64,000 bases of DNA from JANNBN01 sp031430595 (lineage in GTDB: Bacteria; Actinomycetota; Acidimicrobiia; Acidimicrobiales; JANYDT01): assembly GCA_031430595.1 (NCBI GenBank), contig JANPBU010000007.1:62001-126000 (forward strand), written 5' to 3'. Below the pieces are notes generated by a model that made no database searches, was not told the DNA's origin, and was given only the letters and a program-made list of their open reading frames with translations. Positions 42,590 through 50,367 of this stretch are shown one piece after another. Every line of letters begins with the position of its first letter. Position 1 is the first letter of the stretch. A program made the translations under genes and the position numbers.

Positions 42590-44045
42590 ACGCCTTAGCG
42601 AGTTCCATGAGGGTTCGAACCCCTGCACCGGTTCCGCCTCGTGGGCCTAGATCGCTTTGGCTGTCGGCCCATGCCGTACCCGCAATATCGAGATGCACCC
42701 ACGGTGTAGAACCCACGAATTCCTTCAAGAACAGTGCAGCCGCGATCGAGCCGGCCTGACCGGGAAGGCCGATATTTTTCATGTCGGCAACCTCGGAGTC
42801 AATGTGTTTGCGATACGGCGCATACACCGGCATTTCCCACATCGGTTCACCAGCAAGTTTCGAAGCCGCTTTGACCTGGGCGGTAAAACCTTCATGGTTC
42901 GAAAACAACCCGGTGATTTCTTTACCAAGTGCAGTTACGATCGCACCGGTGAGGGTGGCAAGGTTTATGACGGCATCGGGTTTTTCTTCAACGGCCAGGC
43001 TCAACCCATCGGCAAGAACAAGTCGACCTTCAGCGTCGGTGTTGAGAATTTCAAAGGTCTTTCCGTTTCGAGCACGATGAACATCGCCAGGCTTCGTCGC
43101 ACGCTCACCGGGAAGGTTTTCGCTGAGGCACGCAAACCCAATCACCCGACAATTCGGCTTCAATTCAGCGAGGGTCGTAAACAAAGCCAACGTCGCAGCA
43201 GCGCCAGCCATGTCTTGTTTCATCGTCATCATGCCCTCACCAGTTTTCAGTGACAGCCCGCCCGAATCGAACGTGATCCCCTTCCCCACAACGGCCAACA
43301 AGGGAAGCGCAGCCTTTTCCTTCTTCGTAGCAGTCGCACCGACGGAGGTCGGCGACCATTCAAACCTGAGCAATCGGGGAGGTTCCAACCCACCTTGGGC
43401 GACGCCGAGTAATCCACCAAGGCGTTCAGTTCGACATCGGTCTTCATCCCACACCTCAATCGAAAACCCTTTTTCCACCGCGAGGGCGATCGCCCGATCG
43501 GCAAACTTCGCAGGGGTGAGGTCAGCGGCAGGAAGGTTCACAAGTTCTCGAGCGAGAACGATTGCTTCACCACTAGCTGTTCCGAGACGAATACCTTCTC
43601 GAACTGCGCGAACCCCAACCGGCCCAACGGACACTTCAGTAAGCGCACATCGGTTAGGTTGGGGTTTTCCGGAATACTGATAAGTGGAACACATCACACC
43701 TTCGACAATCGCTTGGGCAGCAGCCTGCTTGTCAACTTTTTTGAGTCCGTCAAGTAGGTCTATACTCAGCGCGCTTTCGTTCCATGCGGCGCGACAAGCC
43801 GCGCCAGAAGCCCCTCGCAATTGATCGGTAGTGACCGAAGAAGCATCGCCAAGACCAACAAAAATTCGTGTCGTTGGACCGGGCACTACCAGCGTCTGGC
43901 CCGGCTTGCCCAAGAAGCCGCGCTTAGCCATCACCGCAGCGCTGAGTCCGGTGGGTGCAATGACTGCACCCGTTTTATCGGTGAACACCGGGGTAACCGT
44001 TGCGGCCCCCCGAGAAGCTTCAGAATTAGAGACGGTAACGGTCAT
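42576..44045 (-). CDS. pepA: Leucyl aminopeptidase (M17)
   Basis: A 489-residue cytosolic aminopeptidase with two metal ions. The family signature NTDAEGRLVLAD is present near residue 335. GKGITFDSGGLSLKTGEGMMTMKQDMAGAA in the middle supplies the metal- and substrate-binding residues; GRMK-like segments are replaced by the local variant. Length and domain order fit PepA: a variable N-terminal domain of about 170 residues, then the catalytic domain. It ends opposite the 214-residue gene and lies 12 bases after the adenosyltransferase stop, so it ends a four-gene minus-strand operon that starts with the membrane protein at 46241. Confidence 0.93.
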   Translation of the reverse strand: MTVTVSNSEASRGAATVTPVFTDKTGAVIAPTGLSAAVMAKRGFLGKPGQTLVVPGPTTRIFVGLGDASSVTTDQLRGASGAACRAAWNESALSIDLLDGLKKVDKQAAAQAIVEGVMCSTYQYSGKPQPNRCALTEVSVGPVGVRAVREGIRLGTASGEAIVLARELVNLPAADLTPAKFADRAIALAVEKGFSIEVWDEDRCRTERLGGLLGVAQGGLEPPRLLRFEWSPTSVGATATKKEKAALPLLAVVGKGITFDSGGLSLKTGEGMMTMKQDMAGAAATLALFTTLAELKPNCRVIGFACLSENLPGERATKPGDVHRARNGKTFEILNTDAEGRLVLADGLSLAVEEKPDAVINLATLTGAIVTALGKEITGLFSNHEGFTAQVKAASKLAGEPMWEMPVYAPYRKHIDSEVADMKNIGLPGQAGSIAAALFLKEFVGSTPWVHLDIAGTAWADSQSDLGPRGGTGAGVRTLMELAKAFSRP

Positions 44046-44057
44046 GGTGTACGCCTT

Positions 44058-44612
44058 TCAGTGCGCATGTGCAGGTTTAGTTGGGTCGGCAGGAAGGGTC
44101 TCGCCCTCTTGCCAGCGAGCCATCGTCCAAAGAAGATCGGAAAGCCGGTTCAGGTACTGAAGAACAAGCGAGTCATCGACCGACGCTGGCATCGAGGAAC
44201 GTTCTGCCCGACGCACAACCGTTCGCGACACATCAAGAAGTGCAGAGAGTCGGCTTTGTCCCGGAACAACAAACTCCGTAATCGGTGGGAAGCGGGGTGT
44301 GATGTCATCAATCAGTGTTTCAAGATGATCGACCATTTCTTGCGACACCAACGATTTTCCGGCGACGAGCTTCGGGCGATTCGATTCAGCGGTTGCAAGT
44401 TCGGCCATCAACACCCAGAGGTCTCGCTGTAGGCCGATGAGCATCGTGTCAAGTTCGCCACCCCTCGGGGTTTCGGCCCGAGCCAAACCCATGAAGGCCT
44501 GAGCCTCATCAACATCACCGTAGGCCATTGGCCCGGCCGAATCTTTTCGAACTCGACCACCGTAAAACAACCCGGTGGTTCCGTCATCGCCAGCCTTTGT
44601 ATATATCTTCAC
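44058..44612 (-). CDS. pduO: ATP:cob(I)alamin adenosyltransferase (PduO type)
   Basis: A 184-residue enzyme that adds the adenosyl group to cob(I)alamin. It begins IYTKAGDDGTTGLFYGGRV, the ATP-binding N-terminal motif of PduO proteins. RKDSAGPMAYGDVDEAQAF and LSALLDVSRTVVRRAER follow, the latter carrying the conserved R-x-x-x-R-R-A-E-R. Its product is the cofactor of the methylmalonyl-CoA mutase at 16651. It lies between NUDIX and pepA genes with gaps of 9 and 12 bases. Confidence 0.93.
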   Translation of the reverse strand: MKIYTKAGDDGTTGLFYGGRVRKDSAGPMAYGDVDEAQAFMGLARAETPRGGELDTMLIGLQRDLWVLMAELATAESNRPKLVAGKSLVSQEMVDHLETLIDDITPRFPPITEFVVPGQSRLSALLDVSRTVVRRAERSSMPASVDDSLVLQYLNRLSDLLWTMARWQEGETLPADPTKPAHAH

Positions 44613-44621
44613 CGGTGGAGA

Positions 44622-45221
44622 TTACGTCGCCGAATGACCATACGCAGTGTTTGTTCGCATCCAACGGTCAACTTTGAGCAGCGCGGTAACCGCGAACCCG
44701 TCATGGATGGTTCCGTCATCAACCATGTCAAGGGCGGTTTTCAGACTAACTTTGCGAACCACGAGTTGTTCGGTTCCGTCCGGGTCAGGTTCGCCTTGGG
44801 AAAGTCCGGTGGCGACCAGTACATGGCCTATCTCGTCGGTGACCGAGTTCGAAAGATAAAACGAACCGAGATGAATAAGGTTGGTGGCGCTCAGACCGGT
44901 CTCTTCCTTAAGTTCGCGTAGTGCCCCGTCTTCCAGATCTTCGTCGAACGGAACCCCGCCTTCGGGTACCTCCCACGAGTACGAATTGGTGGTGTAGCGG
45001 TATTGACCGACTAGCCAGGTATCACCATTCTCGTCAATCGGAACGATCGCCACAGCCCGATTTTTGTAATGCACCAACCCGTACACACCAGGGTTTCCGT
45101 CGGGTCGAATTACTTCATGGTGATGAACCGTGATCCACGAATTTGAGTAGGCAACATCGGTCGACACGGTCACCCAAGGGTTGCGTTCATCATCGGTTGT
45201 CATAGGTTTATTTGTGCTCAT
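44622..45221 (-). CDS. NUDIX hydrolase, ADP-ribose pyrophosphatase-like
   Basis: A 199-residue NUDIX protein. The box is complete: GGVPFDEDLEDGALRELKEE followed by TGL, near residue 95-117, with the metal-binding R-E-x-x-E-E core. The upstream QYRYTTNSYSWEVPEG resembles the sugar-nucleotide pyrophosphatases (ADP-ribose type) that recycle ADP-ribose. An exact substrate cannot be stated. It follows the membrane protein gene by 9 bases in the same direction, so it belongs to the minus-strand operon ending with pepA. Confidence 0.85.
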   Translation of the reverse strand: MSTNKPMTTDDERNPWVTVSTDVAYSNSWITVHHHEVIRPDGNPGVYGLVHYKNRAVAIVPIDENGDTWLVGQYRYTTNSYSWEVPEGGVPFDEDLEDGALRELKEETGLSATNLIHLGSFYLSNSVTDEIGHVLVATGLSQGEPDPDGTEQLVVRKVSLKTALDMVDDGTIHDGFAVTALLKVDRWMRTNTAYGHSAT

Positions 45222-45230
45222 GTTGAAGGC

Positions 45231-46241
45231 TCATGCAAGAATTGCCCGGCCGATGAGGTCGGTACAGAAGGCCATGAGTATGGCCAAATACAAAAACCCA
45301 GTGGCTGCCATCACTGCTGAATAGAACCGCTCTTTGAGTGCGAGCCTGGTCACAAACGACAACACCCCGGTGGCCAGCGCGCAAGCAAACCAGAACCAGG
45401 TGAGCATGCCGCCCCAACCGTCGTTGACTGTTCCCGTAAGTGCACTCAACATTCCGGTCGGCACCAGCAACAGGGCGATCTCGGCTGGCCAAATACGAAG
45501 AAGCCAGTCGTTGAGCTCGTGGATTGGTCGACGAGAGAGCCCCGGTTGAACCAGGTACCAGTGGCCAAGCAACATTGCATCGGAAACTGCGCCGAGGAAT
45601 GCGGCACCAATAACGAAGCGGGCGATTGCCAGCCACACCGGGGCGTCACGATGGGCATCGACTGCCGCGAGAACGATTCCAACCAAACCTATGGCCGGGG
45701 CGATGAGGTCGATTATCGGCGGAAATTCGGGGCCCTCGATGAGCACCTTCGCCCCGCTTTGTTCGAGTCGGCCGAATTGGTCTCGCAGTTGCATCGCCGC
45801 TGACTCGATGTCGTCTTCATCCACGATTCCCAGGTCATCCAACGTTCGCAGGTCATCCGCTGATGGCACCCTATCGAACCCACCTGTGCCGATCGCGGCC
45901 GATGTCATTGCGGCTACCCGCGATGTTTTGCGTTCAGCCAATGCTCGTTGGCCACTGACACCGGCATCTTTGCGAATCACACTGACGCCCAGGGCTACCA
46001 AAGTCGTAACTATGACCCCACCGGCCGCCAGCTCGCGAGGAAGCCAAACGGTGGTCGCCGATGCAAGACCAATACCGAGAGCTGCGATGACGGCGTACAC
46101 CCCGCGCATCAGCCATCCGTAGCCGAGGCCAACCAATCGACCCCTGGTGGTGACCCACAGGAAAAACAATCCGCCGGTCGCCCACTGCAACATGACAGTG
46201 GGGGCGTCAAAGCGAATCACGGCCTCCACGGTACAACGCAT
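45231..46241 (-). CDS. Polytopic membrane protein of unknown function
   Basis: A protein of about 336 residues with a hydrophobic N-terminal third (ATGGLFFLWVTTRGRLVGLG, GVYAVIAALGIGLASATTVW, GVIVTTLVALGVSVI) and a polar middle of about 75 residues. A second membrane part of about five segments contains GHWYLVQPGLSRRPIHELND. I do not recognise the family. The start is uncertain: ATG 46241 is three bases from the palindrome at 46245, while in-frame GTGs at 46229 and 46220 would leave room for a binding site. It is first in an operon with NUDIX, pduO and pepA. Confidence 0.7.
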   Translation of the reverse strand: MRCTVEAVIRFDAPTVMLQWATGGLFFLWVTTRGRLVGLGYGWLMRGVYAVIAALGIGLASATTVWLPRELAAGGVIVTTLVALGVSVIRKDAGVSGQRALAERKTSRVAAMTSAAIGTGGFDRVPSADDLRTLDDLGIVDEDDIESAAMQLRDQFGRLEQSGAKVLIEGPEFPPIIDLIAPAIGLVGIVLAAVDAHRDAPVWLAIARFVIGAAFLGAVSDAMLLGHWYLVQPGLSRRPIHELNDWLLRIWPAEIALLLVPTGMLSALTGTVNDGWGGMLTWFWFACALATGVLSFVTRLALKERFYSAVMAATGFLYLAILMAFCTDLIGRAILA

Positions 46242-46244
46242 GCA

Positions 46245-46291
46245 CTAATTGGAAGAATTCCGGCCTATTAAGCCGGACTTCCTCCATTTAG
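46245..46291. repeat. 47-bp palindromic repeat, copy 4
   Basis: The left arm is CTAATTGGAAGAATTCCGGC, the loop is about 7 nt, and the right arm carries three mismatches to it. Like copies 1 and 3 it is 47 bp, starts CTAATT and ends TTAG. It lies immediately upstream of the minus-strand membrane protein gene and is the most degraded of the full-length copies. Confidence 0.88.
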
Positions 46292-46488
46292 TAGGCGTCG
46301 GCGTTGCTGCCCAGGAAAATAAAAACTATCTACTCATGTTTTGTGATCAGGTGCCGATGATTAAGTTGTCACCCAGAGCCGACTGCCACTTGGCACGGTC
46401 TCTCGCTGACCTTTGAAAAGCGACTTTGCTGCCGTTCACGGATCCGGGGGGACTGGTGAGCGCAGCAAAGTTGTTTTTCCCCCAACTT

Positions 46489-47310
46489 TCAGGTCGATCG
46501 AGACCATCTGGGAAGTTTGCGATCTCCGCCCCACAGTTGACGCACGAGCCCATTGGTCATTTCTTCGCCGTAAAACTTGACGGCCATATTGTTCGCAGGG
46601 TCGAGCTCGGCAGAATACTTCCGCATCAAAAAGTCGCGTTCGGCCATCGCCGCCTGATCATCTTGCGCTACCACCCGGCCTTCGTCGAGCCAGCCAAACC
46701 AACGCGTCAACGCATCGTGCGCCATGGTCCGGTAGAGATCAAAGGTCGCTTCGGTATTCGGGGCCGTGTACAAGAACGGTGTCTCGGACAGCACCTGTCG
46801 AACGAAAAGAGCACGGCTCGTGAACGGCATAAGCGTAGGGTGCTCACGCAACTTCAGCCACTCTCCGTTGAGTGGCTCGTAATACTTAAACAACTCATCT
46901 GGGTTCACAGCGAGGTCGAACCGGGGGTTGTGTTCGATGAGCATGAACATATTTGGCATGGTTCCGAACGCAAACGACAGATGCGGAACCGGTGTGTGCG
47001 GTCCGAGCCACAGCGTGAGGTGCATGTTGCAAAACCCCATGGCTGCGTTTCCGGTGTTTGAGTGAACCATCCAGTCAATGTCGTTTCCGGCCCAGGTGGA
47101 ACAGAATCCGCTCGGTCCGGGTTCGCCCTGTTTCGCACCATACGCGTCGAACTGAAGCGACGACGGATCTCGAACCAGATCGGGGAACCGCTCGTCGACC
47201 CTTATCCGCAACTCTGCAACCATGGCCCAAAGCCGTTCGAACCAGTTGGTGTTGTTGATAGATACCCCGTCGACCATTTCTGAGACGTGTTGAAGCGTTT
47301 CGCGTGCCAT
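46489..47310 (-). CDS. Red chlorophyll catabolite reductase-like protein (bilin reductase superfamily)
   Basis: A 273-residue protein. Its middle and end resemble plant red chlorophyll catabolite reductase (RCCR), a member of the ferredoxin-dependent bilin reductase superfamily. The order of landmarks is PHLSFAFGTMPNMFMLIEH, then PRFDLAVNPDELFKYYEPLN, then PFTSRALFVRQVLSETPFLY. A C-terminal RDFLMRKYSAELDPANN with FYGEEM follows. In plants the counterpart reduces an open-chain tetrapyrrole. The match is from remembered family patterns, not an alignment, and no bilin-binding residue can be assigned safely. It is divergent from an isochorismatase-type gene, with 21 bases between the two starts. 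A bacterial RCCR relative in this group is unusual. Confidence 0.6.
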   Translation of the reverse strand: MARETLQHVSEMVDGVSINNTNWFERLWAMVAELRIRVDERFPDLVRDPSSLQFDAYGAKQGEPGPSGFCSTWAGNDIDWMVHSNTGNAAMGFCNMHLTLWLGPHTPVPHLSFAFGTMPNMFMLIEHNPRFDLAVNPDELFKYYEPLNGEWLKLREHPTLMPFTSRALFVRQVLSETPFLYTAPNTEATFDLYRTMAHDALTRWFGWLDEGRVVAQDDQAAMAERDFLMRKYSAELDPANNMAVKFYGEEMTNGLVRQLWGGDRKLPRWSRST

Positions 47311-47331
47311 ACACCCCGACGGTACGCGAGC

Positions 47332-47985
47332 ATGGCTGACATGTCTAATAGCGAAGTAGCCGCAGATCTCAACGCCGACTATCAGCGGGCGGGTTTTCAG
47401 GGGCGACTTGGGTTTGGAACTGCACCGGCCTTGGTCGTTATTGATATGGCCAAGGCCTACTTCGACAAGCAGAGCCCGCTATACGCCGGTGTTGAAGATA
47501 CACTCGCGGCAGTGGAGCGAGTCTTAACCTCCGCTCGCGCTACTGGGATTCCCATCATCTTTACTGAAGTGAAATACCAGCCGGGAGGAGTTAACGGCGG
47601 AGTCTTCTATCGGAAGGTAAGTGCACTGAAGTGTTTTGACGCAGGTAACCCGCTTCAAGAACTACAACCCCCCCTTGAGGTGTTACCCGGTGAGGTAGTT
47701 GTCATAAAACAATACGCTTCGGCCTTTTTTGGAACCTCGTTAGCGGCCACGCTTACGGCTTTGCGGGTTGACACCTTGATTATTACCGGGGTGTCAACGA
47801 GCGGATGCGTTCGCGCTACTGCGCTTGATGCTTGCCAACACGGCTTCATACCGGTAGTGATTCGTGAAGCTGTGGGAGACCGAGATCAACGAGTACACGA
47901 GTCAAATCTCTTCGACCTTAATGCTAAGTATGCAGATGTTGTTTCTGAGGTCGAGGCACTTGATTACCTCAACCCCAGACGATAA
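47332..47985 (+). CDS. Isochorismatase-type cysteine hydrolase (N-carbamoylsarcosine amidase-like)
   Basis: A 217-residue enzyme of the isochorismatase-like hydrolase family. The catalytic aspartate lies in LVVIDMAKAYFD near residue 37 and the nucleophilic cysteine in GVSTSGCVRATALDA near 157; a lysine of the triad is in TEVKYQPGG. The VNGGVFYRKV segment and length fit the N-carbamoylsarcosine amidase/maleamate amidase branch, which hydrolyses amides of small acids. The exact substrate is not decidable. ATG 47332 is chosen at the start of the conserved part. It is divergent from the RCCR-like gene and convergent with the DUF1501 gene, whose stop lies six bases away. Confidence 0.82.
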   Translation: MADMSNSEVAADLNADYQRAGFQGRLGFGTAPALVVIDMAKAYFDKQSPLYAGVEDTLAAVERVLTSARATGIPIIFTEVKYQPGGVNGGVFYRKVSALKCFDAGNPLQELQPPLEVLPGEVVVIKQYASAFFGTSLAATLTALRVDTLIITGVSTSGCVRATALDACQHGFIPVVIREAVGDRDQRVHESNLFDLNAKYADVVSEVEALDYLNPRR

Positions 47986-47991
47986 CCGTGC

Positions 47992-50361
47992 TTACTTCTT
48001 TTTTAGGGCTGTTACTGGGGCCTTTGCAACCTTCTTCTTTCGGCGGGTGGCAACTCGCTTCTTCGGGTTCGGTTTCTTTGGGGTAACGAGGCCTAATCGG
48101 TCAGGCAGGGTGGTTGTGGGTCGAGCAACTGTCGACGATGGTTTCGAAGCAACCGTGGTTGGGGGAATCGTCGATGCTGGAACCGTTGATGCTGGGACCG
48201 TTGTTGGCGTCGTGGTCGAAGACACCACAATGGGATCAGCTCCGGTAACAACCGCTTCGGGGGTTGCCGTCGCAATCGGGGTTTGAGCCGTTACGACCGG
48301 GGTCGGCGGCACCGGTTCTGGTGCTTTCGCATCGGGCTCTGCTGGCTTTGAACCACCGGGTGATGGTACGACGACAACCGGTGGGGGGAAGTTGGGCACC
48401 TTGATGGTGGTACTGGACGTCGCGACCGTGGTCGAAGGCTTTATCGAGGTTGACGATGTTGAGGTCGAACTTGATGACGAAGCCGGAACGCTCGATGGGA
48501 CGATCACCGTAGTGGTCGAAGAACTCGAGGAGGAAGTTGTCGCTGCGCTGGTCGTTATCGGGGAAGAGGTTGTTACAGGAGCGGACGTCGTTGCAGGCGC
48601 TGCCGTTGTGGGGGCGGCTGACGTCGGGGTCGAGGTAGCCGGCTTGGTAGTAGGAGCAACCGATGAAGACGTGGCCCCGGTAGTCGTGGTAGCCCCAGCC
48701 GCTGTCGTTGTGACCCCGGTAGTTGCCGGACTCGTAGTTGCCGGACTCGTAGTAGCCGGACTCGTAGTAGCCGGACTTGTAGTTGCCGGACTCGTAGTAG
48801 CCGGGGTCGTTGTTCCGACGATTGTAGTTGCCAACGTCGTTACAGCTGCAACCGTTGTTGACGGTTTAGTTGTCGAAGTGGTGGACGTAGTCGGGGTCGT
48901 TGATGTGCTCGTCGACGTTGATGTGGTGGACGTCGTCGAGGTCGTCGATGTGGTGGTGGGGTTGCCGACTGCCGCCGCGTCTGCCTTCGAAAGAAGCAAC
49001 CTTTGATGGGTTGCCCCGATGATGGCTGTGTCATCCCCGCCAAGGAACCGCGAAATGAGGGTCGCGTAAATCGAACGGAAGTCGACCGTCGGGACCAAGT
49101 TCCCTTCCCGGTCGAGGCCCGTCAACGATGGTTGGTCACCGAAGAGGCCCCCGTTGACAGGGTCGCCAATCACCATGGCTACGCTGGCCGCACCGTGATC
49201 GGTTCCGTTCGATCCGTTTTCTTCCACACGACGGCCGAATTCGGAATACACAAGCACCGTGGTTTTGGCGCGCGTTTCCGGGGTCATCGTGGCGAAGAGG
49301 GTTTCGATGCCCTGATCAAGTTCAGCCAAAAGTTTTCCATGCCAGCCGTACGCATTGCCAGCGCTATTTCGAATGGCCTGCTCTTTATGCGTATCGAAGC
49401 CTCCCGTCACCGTACCCACAGATCGAACGCCCACATTGGCATTCATCAATCTGGCTGCGATGATCATCTGACGAACGAAGCTCGGTGATCCGTCAGGAAT
49501 ACCCGCAAACGACGGACCGACAATCAAGCCAGCCTTGATCGAACGATCTGTATTCTGACCGATTTCATCAGCAAGGGCCCCGAGACCAGTCTGTGCACTT
49601 AGTTCTTGCATCGCAGAAATGATGCGAGCTTCGCGGGGTTCTGAGATGCCGGACCCGGTGATCGACGATGACCACGGACTTAACCGCATCGGGTCTTGTG
49701 ACGCGCTAGCCATCGACTTGTCGTCACTTCGGAAGGAAACCAAACGGAACGGGTTGTTCGTTTGGGTATCGGCCCATCGACCAAGCCATCCATCCGAAGA
49801 GCCACCGATGGCTGAGCCAAGCGAACCGAACCCACGTTCCCAGTGGGCCTGCGATTCGAAGTGAGACAAATCAGGAACCGTGTAACCAACGCCGCGAATG
49901 AGGGCAACCGACCCAGCTAAATACCGACGTTGAAGATTGGCGAACGAGGGGTGGAGGCCCTGGGCGACATTGGTTCCGAGTGACAGCACTTCGTTTGGCA
50001 TGAGCTTGATGCTCGGTCGAAGCTTGTGGTACTCCGGGTCAAGCGAAGGAATCAGGGTGTTGAGGCCGTCGTTGCCACCGCCCAGGTAAACGACCACAAG
50101 GTTTCCGCCACCAACTGACCCGCCGGGCACAACTCCGAAGCCAGGGCCATTTTGGTTGGCCGAAATACCAAAGGCTCGACGGATCGGGCCGAGCTGAGAA
50201 GACACCAAGGTTCCGGCCCCGATGGCAGCCGCAAGGGTAACGAAGCCTCGTCGAGAAAGCTGACCCTTTCCAGCAAGTTCAACCAGGTTCAACAATTCAT
50301 TTGGGGCGGAAGGGGAGATCGCAGATGGATTCGTCTTGTTCGTACTCATATGTGTACTCAT
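47992..50361 (-). CDS. DUF1501 protein with a Tat signal and a long Ser/Thr/Pro stalk
   Basis: A 789-residue exported protein. A twin-arginine signal (LSRRGFVTLAAAIG) lies near residue 35-48. The DUF1501 domain runs from about 65 to 470, with VVYLGGGNDGLNTLIPSLDP, FDTHKEQ and VYSEFGRRVEENGSNGTDHG marking the sulfatase/alkaline-phosphatase-like fold. From about 478 to 760 the chain is almost entirely Ser, Thr, Pro, Ala and Val. It includes five exact 5-residue units (ATTSP) at about 521-545. The end is a basic tail rich in Lys and Arg. DUF1501 proteins are usually encoded with a DUF1800 partner, here directly upstream. Surface anchoring through the stalk and tail is inferred. Confidence 0.85.
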   Translation of the reverse strand: MSTHMSTNKTNPSAISPSAPNELLNLVELAGKGQLSRRGFVTLAAAIGAGTLVSSQLGPIRRAFGISANQNGPGFGVVPGGSVGGGNLVVVYLGGGNDGLNTLIPSLDPEYHKLRPSIKLMPNEVLSLGTNVAQGLHPSFANLQRRYLAGSVALIRGVGYTVPDLSHFESQAHWERGFGSLGSAIGGSSDGWLGRWADTQTNNPFRLVSFRSDDKSMASASQDPMRLSPWSSSITGSGISEPREARIISAMQELSAQTGLGALADEIGQNTDRSIKAGLIVGPSFAGIPDGSPSFVRQMIIAARLMNANVGVRSVGTVTGGFDTHKEQAIRNSAGNAYGWHGKLLAELDQGIETLFATMTPETRAKTTVLVYSEFGRRVEENGSNGTDHGAASVAMVIGDPVNGGLFGDQPSLTGLDREGNLVPTVDFRSIYATLISRFLGGDDTAIIGATHQRLLLSKADAAAVGNPTTTSTTSTTSTTSTSTSTSTTPTTSTTSTTKPSTTVAAVTTLATTIVGTTTPATTSPATTSPATTSPATTSPATTSPATTGVTTTAAGATTTTGATSSSVAPTTKPATSTPTSAAPTTAAPATTSAPVTTSSPITTSAATTSSSSSSTTTVIVPSSVPASSSSSTSTSSTSIKPSTTVATSSTTIKVPNFPPPVVVVPSPGGSKPAEPDAKAPEPVPPTPVVTAQTPIATATPEAVVTGADPIVVSSTTTPTTVPASTVPASTIPPTTVASKPSSTVARPTTTLPDRLGLVTPKKPNPKKRVATRRKKKVAKAPVTALKKK
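48725..48799. repeat. Five tandem 15-bp units within the DUF1501 stalk
   Basis: The unit GCCGGACTCGTAGTT/A is repeated five times and encodes TTSPA in the minus-strand gene. Near-identical DNA makes the array prone to gain or loss of units. Confidence 0.9.
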
Positions 50362-50367
50362 TTCTGA

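Noticed and set aside
46347..46553. Short minus-strand frame upstream of the RCCR-like gene end
   Set aside because: It overlaps the coding end of the RCCR-like gene and shows no conserved pattern.
48392..49006. Plus-strand frame of 204 codons rich in Val and Asp
   Set aside because: It is the complement of the repetitive Ser/Thr stalk of the DUF1501 gene, and low complexity explains its openness.
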